A DNA stretch of 64,000 bases from Streptomyces sp. RKAG290 (GCF_023701695.1 NZ_JAJOZC010000001.1:620001-684000), one strand, 5' to 3'. Counted from the first letter of the stretch, positions 26,001 through 35,337 are shown. Made by a program: numbers and translations. The notes: generated by a model from the letters alone, not told the origin.

Positions 26001-26915
26001 TCAGGTCGCCGGGTAGCGGTCGATGGGCGGCGGCTTCGGCACGGGCGCCCCGGAGAGCCCGAGTGTGGCCTCGTAGGCCTTCTTCCAGTTGCCGTTCTTC
26101 TCGTTGGCCTCCAGCGCGTCGTTGAGCGCGAACCGCAGCGCGTTGTCGCTGCGCGGGACGCCGATGCCGTACGGCTCCTCGGAGAACGGCTTGCCGACGA
26201 CCTTCATCTCGTCGGGCGCCTTGGCGGCGAAGCCCAGCAGGATCGCGTCGTCGGTGGTGACGACGTCGACCTGGTAGGTCAGCAGGTTGTCGACGCAGAT
26301 CGAGTACGTGTCGTAGGCGACCAGGTCGGCCTTGGGGTAGTCGGCGGCGATCCGCTGGTACGGGGTCGAACCCGCCGCCGAGCAGACCGTCTTGCCCGCC
26401 AGGTCCTGCGGGCCGTGGATGTCGTTCTCGTCCGTGCGGACCAGCAGCCCCTGCCCGGCCATGTAGTAGGGGCCTGCGAAGCCGACGATCTTCTTGCGCA
26501 TGTCGTTGATCGTGTAGGTGCCGACGTAGTAGTCGATCTGCCCGTTCTGCAGCGCCGTCTCGCGGTTGGCCGAGGCGATCGTCTTGAACCTGATCGTGTT
26601 CGGGGGGAAGCCGAGCGCGGCCGACATCATCCGGGCGATCTCGATGTCGAAGCCGGAGTAGACACCGGTTGCCGGGTCCTTCTCGCCCAGATAGGGCTGG
26701 TCCTCCTTGGCGCCCACCCGCAGGTACCCGCGCTTCTTCGCCTTCGTCCAGGTCTTGGACTCCGGCAGCCGGAAGCCGGTGTCGACCTTGTAGACCGGCA
26801 GCGCTCCGGGCTGCGGCCCCTTGACCGGCGGGCTGCCGTCCTTCCCGCAGCCGGCGGCGAGGACGGCGAGCAGGAGGCCGGCACAGGCGGCCAGTACTTT
26901 TCTCGTACGCAACAC
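26001..26915 (-). CDS. gluB: Glutamate-type solute-binding lipoprotein
   Basis: This 304-residue lipoprotein (lipobox LAAGC) has a type II periplasmic binding fold of the amino acid family (KRGYLRVGAKEDQPYLGEKD, GVYSGFDIEIARMM, GQIDYYVGTYTINDMRKK, VVTTDDAILLGF). It captures the substrate outside the cell for the GluC/GluD channel. Glutamate is the likely ligand by operon type, though asparagine or aspartate cannot be excluded. Confidence 0.9.
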   Translation of the reverse strand: MLRTRKVLAACAGLLLAVLAAGCGKDGSPPVKGPQPGALPVYKVDTGFRLPESKTWTKAKKRGYLRVGAKEDQPYLGEKDPATGVYSGFDIEIARMMSAALGFPPNTIRFKTIASANRETALQNGQIDYYVGTYTINDMRKKIVGFAGPYYMAGQGLLVRTDENDIHGPQDLAGKTVCSAAGSTPYQRIAADYPKADLVAYDTYSICVDNLLTYQVDVVTTDDAILLGFAAKAPDEMKVVGKPFSEEPYGIGVPRSDNALRFALNDALEANEKNGNWKKAYEATLGLSGAPVPKPPPIDRYPAT

Positions 26916-26926
26916 AGGGCCCCCCG

Positions 26927-27670
<744 letters not shown>

Positions 27671-27825
27671 ACGCTGCCCTACCCACTTATCGCTTGGTCG
27701 AGGTCAGCGCAAACTATCCATCCCGGAAAGGGACTTCACACCCGACACGCGTATATGGGGCATAAGGCGTTTTATCTCGCCGCGCCGCTCGGCGGGCGGG
27801 GACTGTCCGGATCCGGACGGCGCTC

Positions 27826-28266
27826 TCAGCCCTCGGCCGACTCCGAATACACCTGGGACAGCTCCGGGCTGCCGGACATCGCCCAGTCCAGCCCGGCCTC
27901 GACCACATCGATCTCGCGCCCGGAGGCGAGCCGCACCACGGGCTGGCCGCTCGGCCAGATGTGCCAGAGGGCGCCGGGGACGTTGCGCACCAGCACGGTG
28001 CCCAGGTAGAGCCCCGCGTCGTTGCCCAGCCAGGGCAGCTCCTCCGGGTCGTCGCGCCAGCGCGGCGGCAGCTGGTCCAGCGCCGCCAACGAGGCCGGGC
28101 TGTCGTCCAGTTCGAGCCCGCGCTCCCCTGCCCGGACACGGAGCAGGTCACACTCGGCGAGCAGTTGGGCCACGCCTTCCGGATCGGCGTCGACGGCGGC
28201 CGCGAGCCCCGCCTCCCGCGTTCCGTCGTGGCGCTTACGCCAGTTGTCCAAGAAAGGGATGTTCAT
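27826..28266 (-). CDS. DUF6278-like hypothetical protein
   Basis: This 146-residue soluble acidic protein starts at ATG 28266. It contains NIPFLDNWRKRH at the start and WLGNDAGLYLGTVLVRNVPGALWHIWPSGQPVVRL in the middle, typical of small conserved Streptomyces proteins of unknown role. It lies 155 bases upstream of gluA in the same direction and is probably separately transcribed. Confidence 0.7.
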   Translation of the reverse strand: MNIPFLDNWRKRHDGTREAGLAAAVDADPEGVAQLLAECDLLRVRAGERGLELDDSPASLAALDQLPPRWRDDPEELPWLGNDAGLYLGTVLVRNVPGALWHIWPSGQPVVRLASGREIDVVEAGLDWAMSGSPELSQVYSESAEG

Positions 28267-28463
28267 ACCACTCAGGGTCGCATCCCGGCCCGGATCCGCA
28301 CCACAGGGCGCGCGGTCTGTCGTTCGAGTACTGAACACCAGATGTACCCCCCGTGTTCACCCGGACACACCCCGCACCTGGACCCGCTGACCGGCGCGGC
28401 CGCTTTCACCGGCCGGGAAAAGGGGTGGAGACCTCCCGGCACGCACTGATACCTTCGCGATCA

Positions 28464-28493
28464 TGTGCAGCCCCGAGTCGGACAGAAGCTAGC
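28464..28493 (+). CDS. Nine-residue leader peptide MCSPESDRS
   Basis: ATG 28464 to TAG 28493 encodes MCSPESDRS. A -10-like TGATAC lies about 10 bases upstream, so the leader may be nearly leaderless. Its last two sense codons and stop form the 5' arm of a strong hairpin. The next gene is a Cmx-type chloramphenicol exporter family member. Short leader peptides that stall ribosomes and open such hairpins are the usual way drug-resistance genes are induced. Ser occupies positions 3, 6 and 9, residues at which chloramphenicol stalls efficiently. Confidence 0.6.
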
Positions 28494-28515
28494 CACCGGT
28501 CCCCCGGTGGCTTCT
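28486..28515 (+). promoter_or_regulatory. Attenuator hairpin upstream of MFS exporter
   Basis: GAAG (28486-28489) and CCACCGG (28494-28500) pair with CCGGTGG (28505-28511) and CTTC (28512-28515) around a TCCC loop, leaving CTAG with the leader stop codon bulged. A second, weaker hairpin (GGGTGCG/CGCATCC, 28704-28720) lies 50 bases before the exporter start. Confidence 0.6.
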
Positions 28516-28769
28516 CGCGCACCGGCCGGGCCTCATCGGCTCCTGCCGCGCACGGCTGCCGCCCCCGGACCCATGGGGTGCGGGCTGCGCTTCGGCGTAT
28601 GCACAAGGTGCAGATTCCCCGGCGTTCACGGCTCTGCCGACCTGCCGTGTCGCGGTCACGCTCCACGTGGCCGTTCCGACGCGTCGCCGCTCATGTCACG
28701 AGCGGGTGCGGCCCGCATCCCCCAAACCGGTTCTGTCCATCAGCCGTCAGCCGTCCATGGGGTTGTCTC

Positions 28770-29972
28770 ATGCCATTTTCCGTCTACGCGCTCGGGCTCG
28801 CCGTCTTCGCCCAGGGCACTTCCGAGTTCATGTTGTCCGGCCTGCTCTCCGGCATCGCCGAGGACCTGCACGTCTCCATCCCCGCCGCCGCTCTGCTGAC
28901 CTCGGCGTTCGCCGTCGGGATGGTGATCGGGGCACCGCTGATGGCGCTCCTGGGAAGGAACTGGCCGCGCCGCCGCGCGCTGTTGTTCTTCCTCTGCGTC
29001 TTCACCGCCGTCCATGTGGTCGGCGCGGTCACGTCCAGCTACGGTCTGCTGCTCGCGACGCGGGTCGTCGGCGCGCTGGCCGACGCCGGTTTCTGGGCGG
29101 TCGCCCTGGTCACCGCGGTCGCGCTGGCCGGCCCAGGCGCGCGGGCCCGCGCCACGTCCGTGGTGGTCGGTGGTGTCACCGTCGCCTGCGTGGCGGGGGT
29201 GCCGGCCGGGGCGTGGCTGGGCGGGGAGTGGGGGTGGCGGGCCGCGTTCTGGGCCGTCGCCCTCGTCTCGCTGCCGGCGATCGCCGTGATCGCGGCGACG
29301 ATTCCGGGTGCCCGGCCCCCGGCCGCGCTGCCGAGCGCACGCGCCGAACTGCGGAGCCTGGCGGGGTCCGGGCTGCTGCTGACGCTGCTGACCAGCGCGC
29401 TCGTCCAGGGCGCGACCTTCTGCGCTTTCTCCTATCTGCAACCGATCGCCACCCAGGTCAGCGGGATCGGCTCCGCATGGGTGCCCGCCCTGCTGGCCAT
29501 GTTCGGAGTGGGCTCGTTCATCGGGGTGGCCCTCTGCGGCCGGATCATCGACTCCCGGCCGGTCGCGCTGACCGCGGCCGGGCTGGTGGCGCTCGCCGTC
29601 GGGTGGGCCCTGTTCGCGTGGACGGCCGGGAGCCCGATGGCGGTGGTGGTGCTCGTCCTCGTCCAGGGGATGCTGGCCTTCGGCACCGGGACCGCGCTGA
29701 TCTCGCACGTCTTCCGCCTCGCGGAGGGGGCGCCGACCATGTCCGGTTCGTTCGCCACCGCCGCGTTCAACGTGGGCGGCGCGCTCGGCCCCTGGCTCGG
29801 CGGTCTCGCGATCGGCGCGGGCCTCGGCTTCCGGTCGCCGCTGTGGGTGAGCACCCTGCTGATGGTCCTCGCGCTCGGCTCCGCCGCGGCCGCCCGGGCC
29901 TGCCGTCCGGCCGGGGCCCTAGGATCTTCCCCACACGCACACACCTACGCACAGGGGAGTTCAGGTGGCTGA
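28770..29972 (+). CDS. MFS exporter of the Cmx/chloramphenicol efflux family
   Basis: This 400-residue protein has 12 membrane segments. The start MPFSVYALGLAVFAQGTSEF matches the highly conserved beginning of Cmx/CmlR-type DHA1 exporters. The cytoplasmic loop motif A (GAPLMALLGRNWPRRRALL) and motif C (GVTVACVAGVPAGAWLGG) are visible. It would expel chloramphenicol or related amphiphilic drugs using the proton gradient. The ATG at 28770 follows GGGG at good spacing, preceded by a ~300-base leader with a short peptide and hairpins. Its last bases overlap the mycoredoxin gene. Confidence 0.88.
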   Translation: MPFSVYALGLAVFAQGTSEFMLSGLLSGIAEDLHVSIPAAALLTSAFAVGMVIGAPLMALLGRNWPRRRALLFFLCVFTAVHVVGAVTSSYGLLLATRVVGALADAGFWAVALVTAVALAGPGARARATSVVVGGVTVACVAGVPAGAWLGGEWGWRAAFWAVALVSLPAIAVIAATIPGARPPAALPSARAELRSLAGSGLLLTLLTSALVQGATFCAFSYLQPIATQVSGIGSAWVPALLAMFGVGSFIGVALCGRIIDSRPVALTAAGLVALAVGWALFAWTAGSPMAVVVLVLVQGMLAFGTGTALISHVFRLAEGAPTMSGSFATAAFNVGGALGPWLGGLAIGAGLGFRSPLWVSTLLMVLALGSAAAARACRPAGALGSSPHAHTYAQGSSGG

Positions 29973-30234
29973 GGACCGTGCCGGGGTGGTCGTCTACTGG
30001 CGGCCCGGCTGCCCGTACTGCATGAACCTCCGGCTGCAGCTGAGGTTCTCGAAGCTGGAGTACACCGAGGTCAACATCTGGCGGGACCCCGAGGCCGCCG
30101 CTTTCGTCCGCTCCGTGGCGGACGGGAACGAGACCGTGCCGACGGTCACCGTGGCCGGAAAGGCCATGGTGAACCCGTCCAGGCGTCAGGTGATGGACGC
30201 CGTGCGTGCTCAGGCACCCGGACCGGGCGCCTGA
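29965..30234 (+). CDS. Mycoredoxin/glutaredoxin-like protein
   Basis: This 89-residue thioredoxin-fold protein has the CPYC redox motif (WRPGCPYCMNLRLQL), the cis-Pro region TVPTVTV and the C-terminal helix. Actinobacterial members reduce mycothiol mixed disulfides. GTG 29965 lies eight bases inside the exporter gene and has an AGGGGAG site, so the two may be co-translated. The pairing with an exporter may be incidental. Confidence 0.88.
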   Translation: MAEDRAGVVVYWRPGCPYCMNLRLQLRFSKLEYTEVNIWRDPEAAAFVRSVADGNETVPTVTVAGKAMVNPSRRQVMDAVRAQAPGPGA

Positions 30235-30247
30235 GCACGGGCCGTAC

Positions 30248-31027
30248 TCAGAGGTCGAGGTCGACGACCACCGGGGCGTGGTCGGAGGCACCCTTGCCCT
30301 TGCGCTCCTCGCGGTCCACGTAGCTGTCCTTGACGGCGGCGGTGAACGCGGCGTTGCCGTAGACGAGGTCGATCCGCATGCCCTTGTTCTTCGGGAAGCG
30401 CAGTTCGCGGTAGTCCCAGAAGGTGTACGGACGGTCGTACTTCAGGGGGCGCGGCATGACGTCGGAGAGGCCCTCCTCGCGCAGCGCCGCCAGGGCGGCC
30501 CGCTCGGCGGGGGTGACGTGGGTGGCGCCTTCGAAGAGGGCCGGGTCCCAGACGTCCTCGTCGGTGGGGGCGACGTTGTAGTCGCCGATCACCGCGAACG
30601 GCCGCGGCCCGGCGGCGTCGGCCGCCACCGCCTTCTGCAGCGCCTCGAACCAGCGCAGCTTGTACCCGTAGTGCTCGTGCTCGACCTCGCGGCCGTTGGG
30701 TACGTACACCGACCAGAGGCGGACCGGGCCGCAGGTCGCGCTGATCGCACGGGGCTCCTGCACGGCGTCGTAGTCGGGGCCGTCCGGGAGCCCTGTGACG
30801 ACGTCGGACAGGCCGGCCCGGGAGACGATCGCCACCCCGTTCCACCGGCCCGTGGCGTTGACCGCGGACTCGTATCCGAGCTCGCGGAGCGCCTCCGTGG
30901 GGAACTGCTCGGCCGTGCACTTGGTCTCCTGGATGCACAGCACGTCCGTGCCGGTGCTCTCCAGCCAGGCGAGCAGCCTCGGCAGGCGGGCGGTGATCGA
31001 ATTGACGTTCCAGGTGGCGATGCGCAT
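30248..31027 (-). CDS. xthA: Exodeoxyribonuclease III
   Basis: This 259-residue AP endonuclease/3'-5' exonuclease has the metal and catalytic motifs WNVNSITAR, QETKC, GDYNVAPTDEDVWDP and the terminal SDHAPVVVDL. It acts in base-excision repair. The start is ATG 31027; sequence before it is not conserved. It is convergent with the mycoredoxin gene with a 13-base gap. Confidence 0.92.
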   Translation of the reverse strand: MRIATWNVNSITARLPRLLAWLESTGTDVLCIQETKCTAEQFPTEALRELGYESAVNATGRWNGVAIVSRAGLSDVVTGLPDGPDYDAVQEPRAISATCGPVRLWSVYVPNGREVEHEHYGYKLRWFEALQKAVAADAAGPRPFAVIGDYNVAPTDEDVWDPALFEGATHVTPAERAALAALREEGLSDVMPRPLKYDRPYTFWDYRELRFPKNKGMRIDLVYGNAAFTAAVKDSYVDREERKGKGASDHAPVVVDLDL

Positions 31028-31075
31028 GTGTGTAAACCTAGCGGCTCCCACTGACAGCGGTCGGGCCGCCGCCCC

Positions 31076-31738
31076 TCACAGGCCCGTCGAGTCCCCCGGG
31101 GTCAGCCGCCCGTGGTCGGTGCCGCCGAGGCTGCCGATCTGGCTGTCGTAGATCGGGCGGGCGAGATCGGTGAGCAGCGCGTCGTGGATGTCGATGGCGC
31201 GGCGCGGCTTGACCTCGCGGACGTAGTCGATGACCTCGGAGATCTTGTTCCACGGGGCCATCACCGGGAGCATCAGGGTGTCGACCGGGCGGTCGGGGAC
31301 GGTGAGGGCGTCGCCGGGGTGGAAGAGCGAGTCGTCCACCAGGAAGCCGATGTTGGTGACCCGCGGGATGTCCGGGTGGATCACGGCGTGGAGTTCGCCG
31401 TGCACCTGGACGTCGAAGCCGGCGGCCGAGAAGGTGTCGCCGTGGCCGACGGTGTGGACGCGCCCGGGGAACGCCGCGCCGAGCTTCGTCGCCACGCTGC
31501 GCAGCGTCCAGATCTCCGCGGCCGGGTTGGCCTCCAGACCGGCCCGCAGCCGCTCCTCGTTGAAGTGGTCGGGGTGCTCGTGCGTCACCAGGATCGCCTC
31601 GGCACCGACCGCGGAGTCCTGCTCCGAGAAGCCGCCCGGGTCGATGACGAGTAGGCGTCCGGCCTTTTCCAGGCGGATGCAGGAGTGGGACTTCTTCGTC
31701 AGCGTGAGCGCGAACGGCTCGGGGTTCACAGCGTTCAT
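31076..31738 (-). CDS. MBL-fold metal-dependent hydrolase (UlaG-like)
   Basis: This ~220-residue metallo-beta-lactamase-fold protein has THEHPDHF as metal-binding core, HGDTF, LFHPGDAL and an HDALLTD ending. The start ATG 31738 is preferred for the upstream GGATGG; an ATG three codons earlier is possible. Substrates of actinobacterial members are mostly unknown. It lies between xthA and the PcaL-like gene, all in one direction with small gaps. Confidence 0.82.
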   Translation of the reverse strand: MNAVNPEPFALTLTKKSHSCIRLEKAGRLLVIDPGGFSEQDSAVGAEAILVTHEHPDHFNEERLRAGLEANPAAEIWTLRSVATKLGAAFPGRVHTVGHGDTFSAAGFDVQVHGELHAVIHPDIPRVTNIGFLVDDSLFHPGDALTVPDRPVDTLMLPVMAPWNKISEVIDYVREVKPRRAIDIHDALLTDLARPIYDSQIGSLGGTDHGRLTPGDSTGL

Positions 31739-31751
31739 ACGGCCCATCCTG

Positions 31752-33029
31752 CTACGCCCGCGGTGTCGTTTCGGCCTGAATCACCGACTGGGCGATCGTG
31801 AAGGCGGCGCCCGCGGCCGGGATCCCGCAGTACACGGCCGTCTGCAGCAGGACCTCACGGATCTCGGCCGGGGTGAGGCCGTTGCGCAGGGCCGCGCTGA
31901 CGTGGGCTGCCAGGCCCTCCAGATGTCCGGAGGCGACAAGCGCGGTGAGCGTGACGCCGCTGCGCATGCGCCGGTCCAGCCCGTCCCGGTTCCACACCTC
32001 GCCCCAGGCGTAGCGGGTGACGAGCTCCTGGAAGTCGCCGGTGAAGTCGTCGGAGGCGGCCATGACGCCGTCCACATGGGCGTCCCCGAGCACCTCGCGG
32101 CGGATCTTCATGCCCGGCTGATACGGGTCGGGGCGGCCGCCCGGTTCCGCCACGGGCTGTGCGGTGGCCGCGGTGATCTCCGCGACGGGCAGCACGGGGG
32201 CGGAGAGCCGAGGGGTGAAGAAGGGCGCCGGAATGGCCGCCTGGGTGTCCTGCCAGGCCGTGGAGAAGTGCGTGAGCAGCAGGTCGGTGACGGCTCCGGG
32301 CTGCTCGACCGGGGCCAGGTGGGAGGCGCCGGGGACGAGGGCGAGCCGGGCGTCGGGGATGCCCGCCACCAGGGTGCGGGCATCCCCCGGGCCGGTGACC
32401 TGGTCCTCGGCCCCGACCAGGACGAGCGTGGGCACGCCGATGCGCCCCAGTTCCGTACGGATATCGAAGGCGGCGAGCGCCTCGCAGGCCGCGATGTAGC
32501 AGCCCGGGTCAGTGGTGCGGACCATCTGCACCGCCCATTCGACGATGGCGGACTGGGCCGCGGCGAACCCCTGGGTGAACCAGCGCTCCGGAGCGGTGCG
32601 GGCCATCGGCTCCAGCCCGTTGGTGCGGACGATCACCCCGCGCTGCCGGAATTCGTCGGCGCTGCCGAAGCGGGCCGAGGAGGCCACCAGGGCCAGGGAC
32701 GCGACCCGCTGCGGGTGGCGCAGCGCGAGGTCGGCGCCGATCGCGCCACCGAGGGAACAGCCGGCGTAGCCGAAGCGCTGGACGCCGAGGCCGTCGAGGG
32801 TGGCGAGCAGCCGGTCGGCGAGTTCACCGACGGCGGTGGCGGGGCGGGCAGGGGCGCCGCCGTGGCCAGGGAGGTCGTAGCGGAAGACCCTCCAGTGCTG
32901 GATGAGGTCCGATATCTGCCGGTCCCACATGTGCCATGTGGTACCGAGCGAGGGACCCAAGATCAGGACAGGCGCGTCTTCTGGCCCGTCAAAGCGGTAT
33001 TGGAGGGTCTGCTGCGTCGTCTCGCTCAT
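31752..33029 (-). CDS. pcaL: 3-oxoadipate enol-lactonase/4-carboxymuconolactone decarboxylase fusion
   Basis: This 425-residue fusion enzyme starts at ATG 33029. Residues 1-260 form an alpha/beta hydrolase with nucleophile GCSLGGAIG, acid VGAEDQVTGP and His PGASHLAPVE (enol-lactone hydrolase). Residues ~290-425 form a carboxymuconolactone decarboxylase domain (REVLGDAHVDGVM, TRYAWGEVWNRDGLDRR, HVSAALRNGLTPAEIREVL). Together they carry two successive steps of the protocatechuate branch of the beta-ketoadipate pathway. No other pca gene is present, so this copy is an orphan or serves a related lactone. Confidence 0.88.
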   Translation of the reverse strand: MSETTQQTLQYRFDGPEDAPVLILGPSLGTTWHMWDRQISDLIQHWRVFRYDLPGHGGAPARPATAVGELADRLLATLDGLGVQRFGYAGCSLGGAIGADLALRHPQRVASLALVASSARFGSADEFRQRGVIVRTNGLEPMARTAPERWFTQGFAAAQSAIVEWAVQMVRTTDPGCYIAACEALAAFDIRTELGRIGVPTLVLVGAEDQVTGPGDARTLVAGIPDARLALVPGASHLAPVEQPGAVTDLLLTHFSTAWQDTQAAIPAPFFTPRLSAPVLPVAEITAATAQPVAEPGGRPDPYQPGMKIRREVLGDAHVDGVMAASDDFTGDFQELVTRYAWGEVWNRDGLDRRMRSGVTLTALVASGHLEGLAAHVSAALRNGLTPAEIREVLLQTAVYCGIPAAGAAFTIAQSVIQAETTPRA

Positions 33030-33093
33030 CCGCCTCACGCTCTCATATCTCACCTCCAGTCCTACCGCCAGGGCCAGAAAGGACGACGCGGGC

Positions 33094-33372
33094 ATGGACG
33101 CCATGTGGTCCGCCTCGACGGTGAAGGTCATCGGCGCCGGAATCGACGACCCGGACTTCGCCGACAAGCTGTCCCGGCTCATCGGCGACCACGACGTGGA
33201 AACCACCTCCACCTCACACTCCGAGTCGGGGAAGTCGACCTCCGTGTCCATGCGGCAGGAGCGGATCCTGCCCGCGGACGCGATCCGCGCTCTGGCAGAA
33301 CCCTCCCCGCGCCCAGCCAGCCGCCCGAACACGGTGTCCAAGCCCCACAGCACGGCCCGGAGGAAGCCGTGA
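33094..33372 (+). pseudogene. C-terminal fragment of TraG/TraD-like conjugation coupling ATPase
   Basis: About 90 residues match the end of the TraM-recognition domain of actinobacterial conjugation coupling proteins (MDAMWSASTVKVIGAGIDD, FADKLSRLIGDHDVET, SMRQERILPADAIRAL), followed by a Pro/Ser/Arg-rich tail. The N-terminal ATPase domains are missing and the sequence to the left belongs to the opposite-strand pcaL. The stop overlaps the DUF317 start (GTGA), which is probably the original operon order. This is the scar of an integrative conjugative element. Confidence 0.75.
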
Positions 33373-33791
33373 CCACCTTCGCTCCGGACGACCTGGTCCT
33401 CGTCTCACCGCGGTACATGGCCGGGGGCGGAATGAACAAGATCAACGATGCGATCGGTCCGCTGGTCCACCTGTTCAACTGGTCCCACAAGCACGACCGG
33501 CACACCGGACGACTCGAAGTCGACAGCCCCTGCGGCAGCGTCTTCCTCGACTTCACCCCCGACCGCCAGGACGGTGTGTGGTGGACGATTGCGCATCACG
33601 AGCCCTACTGGAAAATCGAGTTCAGCCGCCAGACACCCATCGAAGCCATCGCCTCCGTCACCCAAGCCCTGCCGCAGCTGACCGGGGACCGCAGGCACGC
33701 CGAGCGCATTCCGCTCTCGACCGAGCCCCTCGCTCACCTTGCCGAAACCAACGGCTGGCACGTCACAGCAACAGCCGATGGCGTCACGTGA
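33369..33791 (+). CDS. DUF317 domain protein
   Basis: This 140-residue protein starts at GTG 33369 overlapping the coupling-protein fragment. The DUF317 pattern is clear (LVSPRYMAGGGMNKI, GSVFLDFTPDRQDGVWWTI, EPYWKIEFSRQTPIEAIASV). The domain is common on Streptomyces integrative elements and plasmids and its function is unknown. The following gene encodes a second copy and overlaps by GTGA. Confidence 0.85.
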   Translation: MTTFAPDDLVLVSPRYMAGGGMNKINDAIGPLVHLFNWSHKHDRHTGRLEVDSPCGSVFLDFTPDRQDGVWWTIAHHEPYWKIEFSRQTPIEAIASVTQALPQLTGDRRHAERIPLSTEPLAHLAETNGWHVTATADGVT

Positions 33792-34117
33792 CATCCCCCG
33801 ACGAGCACTGCACCGTCGAGCACACCGCAGATCCCGTCCACCCCTGGCAGATCACACACTCGGTGTTTGACGGCTTCGACACGCGCTGGACGGCCACGTT
33901 CACGCCCGATGCGCCTAGAAGGCTGGTCGCACAGTTCTTCACGCACCTGACCAGCAGCATCCCCGCTGAGCGGGTCTACCGCGAAGTGCCGTTTCTCGTC
34001 CAGATCGACGACAGAGCCCTGATCACTCCAGTCAAGGGCGCCGCGGTGAATCCCCACGCCCACCACGCAGTCGCGCAGGCTGCGCGGGCACACGCAAACA
34101 TGCACCCGCGTCGATGA
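33788..34117 (+). CDS. Second DUF317 domain protein
   Basis: This 109-residue protein has a divergent DUF317 domain (WQITHSVFDGFDTRWTATFT, RRLVAQFFTHLTSSIP), starting at GTG 33788 inside the stop of its neighbour. The last ~25 residues are His/Ala-rich. It is probably co-translated with the first copy. The pair may act together, because larger family members carry two DUF317 units in one chain. Confidence 0.75.
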   Translation: MTSPDEHCTVEHTADPVHPWQITHSVFDGFDTRWTATFTPDAPRRLVAQFFTHLTSSIPAERVYREVPFLVQIDDRALITPVKGAAVNPHAHHAVAQAARAHANMHPRR

Positions 34118-34295
34118 CCGCTGTCGCAACCAGTCCGGGGCGTCTGCTCACCCTTCGCAGGCGCGGCCTGCATCATGCCGCGACCCGCGACATCTAATCT
34201 GCAGGACCCGGCGACTCCGCATTGAGTGTCACCAGCCCTCGGTGCTGCATCGCTACTCGCAGCCTTGACACCGCCTGACCTGCCCAACGTGCGCC

Positions 34296-34320
34296 TGACG
34301 CCCTATCAGGAAGGGCGTCA
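34296..34320 (+). terminator. Terminator-like hairpin after DUF317 genes
   Basis: TGACGCCCT (34296-34304) pairs perfectly with AGGGCGTCA (34312-34320) around a 7-base loop, about 180 bases after the second DUF317 stop. Confidence 0.55.
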
Positions 34321-34373
34321 AATGAGCGTCACTTCAGCGTCAAGACATCGCCCGCCACCGCGGTGGTGGCTCA

Positions 34374-34406
34374 ATTGCTGCCCCGGCACATCGGCGGGGC
34401 AGCAAT
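34374..34406. terminator. Bidirectional hairpin between convergent units
   Basis: ATTGCTGCCCC (34374-34384) pairs perfectly with GGGGCAGCAAT (34396-34406) around an 11-base loop, 22 bases past the stop of the minus-strand anti-sigma-like gene. CCACCGCGGTGG (34355-34366) is a further perfect palindrome. The rest of 34118-34428 holds nothing else recognisable. Confidence 0.55.
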
Positions 34407-34428
34407 GAGGTCCGGAGAAGAGGCCGAC

Positions 34429-35337
34429 CTACTGCTTGTCGGTAAACTGCGGGTCCTTCTTCTGGTTGTAAATCTCCTCGCCGGATGCGTTGTAGGCATG
34501 GACATAGGGGCTGGGGCTCGCGTCATGCGGGCCGGAGCCGTTGGTGCTGAGAGCCGCCGCGTAGACGAACGCGCCACCTGCCATGACCGCCGGGTACTGC
34601 TTCGGGTTGTCTCCGTAGCTGATGGTGATCTTGGCAATGTCGGATGCGTAGTGGCCGGCGCCCAGCATGAGGTGCTTCCCCTTGCCGGCGGGCTCGCCGA
34701 TGGAGTCGAAGTACTCAATCATGTGACCGGTGCCCCACAGGCGATTGTTGATGAACGTGGGCGGGGAGTCCTGGCTGATGCCCTTGTCGCCCTTTGACTC
34801 GCATTGCACGTACTGATCGGCTGAGTCGACGGCGATGACCACGCCGTCCCAGTTCTGCGAGGCGATGGGTGCGCGGACCGCGACCACCGCGTGGAATCTC
34901 GATGCATCCGAGCCCAGGCAGGAAGTCAGGATCTTGGCGACGGTCCCGGCGTCGATCGGCATCGTCTTCCCGCTGATGATGGAGAATGCGTCCGCGGCGG
35001 CGGAACTCGCGCGAGCCGAGGACGACGCCGAGCCGGCTCCGGCCGAGGTGGACCCGGGCGTTGTGCTCGCACTCGGTGACGCGGCGTCGCTCGTCGGGTT
35101 CCCGGCGGGCTCGGCGAGAAGCGGTTTGGCATCCCCTATCCCGCTGAAGACGGCCACGGCCGCGACGCTCATCGCCGCAACCCCGGTGGCGACGCCTAGC
35201 GGCACCCCCCACCTGCGTCGCAGCGAAGCACGGTTGTCCTCTGGGCCTATCTTCATCAGGAGCTCCTCTCGGGTCCGCCGGTGGTTCGGCAGATCACGAT
35301 CGGAAGGAGCCGCAGGAATACCCTGCATGTGATTCAT
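34429..35337 (-). CDS. Membrane anti-sigma-like protein partnered with ECF sigma factor
   Basis: This 302-residue protein begins with an ATGA overlap on the ECF sigma gene. It has a ~50-residue cytoplasmic part, one membrane segment (GVATGVAAMSVAAVAVFSGI), a Ser/Ala/Pro-rich linker and a ~180-residue extracytoplasmic domain with two cysteines. This layout (sigma binding inside, sensing outside) is typical of proteins paired with ECF factors, though no zinc-binding HxxxCxxC motif is visible. Its role as anti-sigma factor rests on position and topology. Confidence 0.75.
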   Translation of the reverse strand: MNHMQGIPAAPSDRDLPNHRRTREELLMKIGPEDNRASLRRRWGVPLGVATGVAAMSVAAVAVFSGIGDAKPLLAEPAGNPTSDAASPSASTTPGSTSAGAGSASSSARASSAAADAFSIISGKTMPIDAGTVAKILTSCLGSDASRFHAVVAVRAPIASQNWDGVVIAVDSADQYVQCESKGDKGISQDSPPTFINNRLWGTGHMIEYFDSIGEPAGKGKHLMLGAGHYASDIAKITISYGDNPKQYPAVMAGGAFVYAAALSTNGSGPHDASPSPYVHAYNASGEEIYNQKKDPQFTDKQ

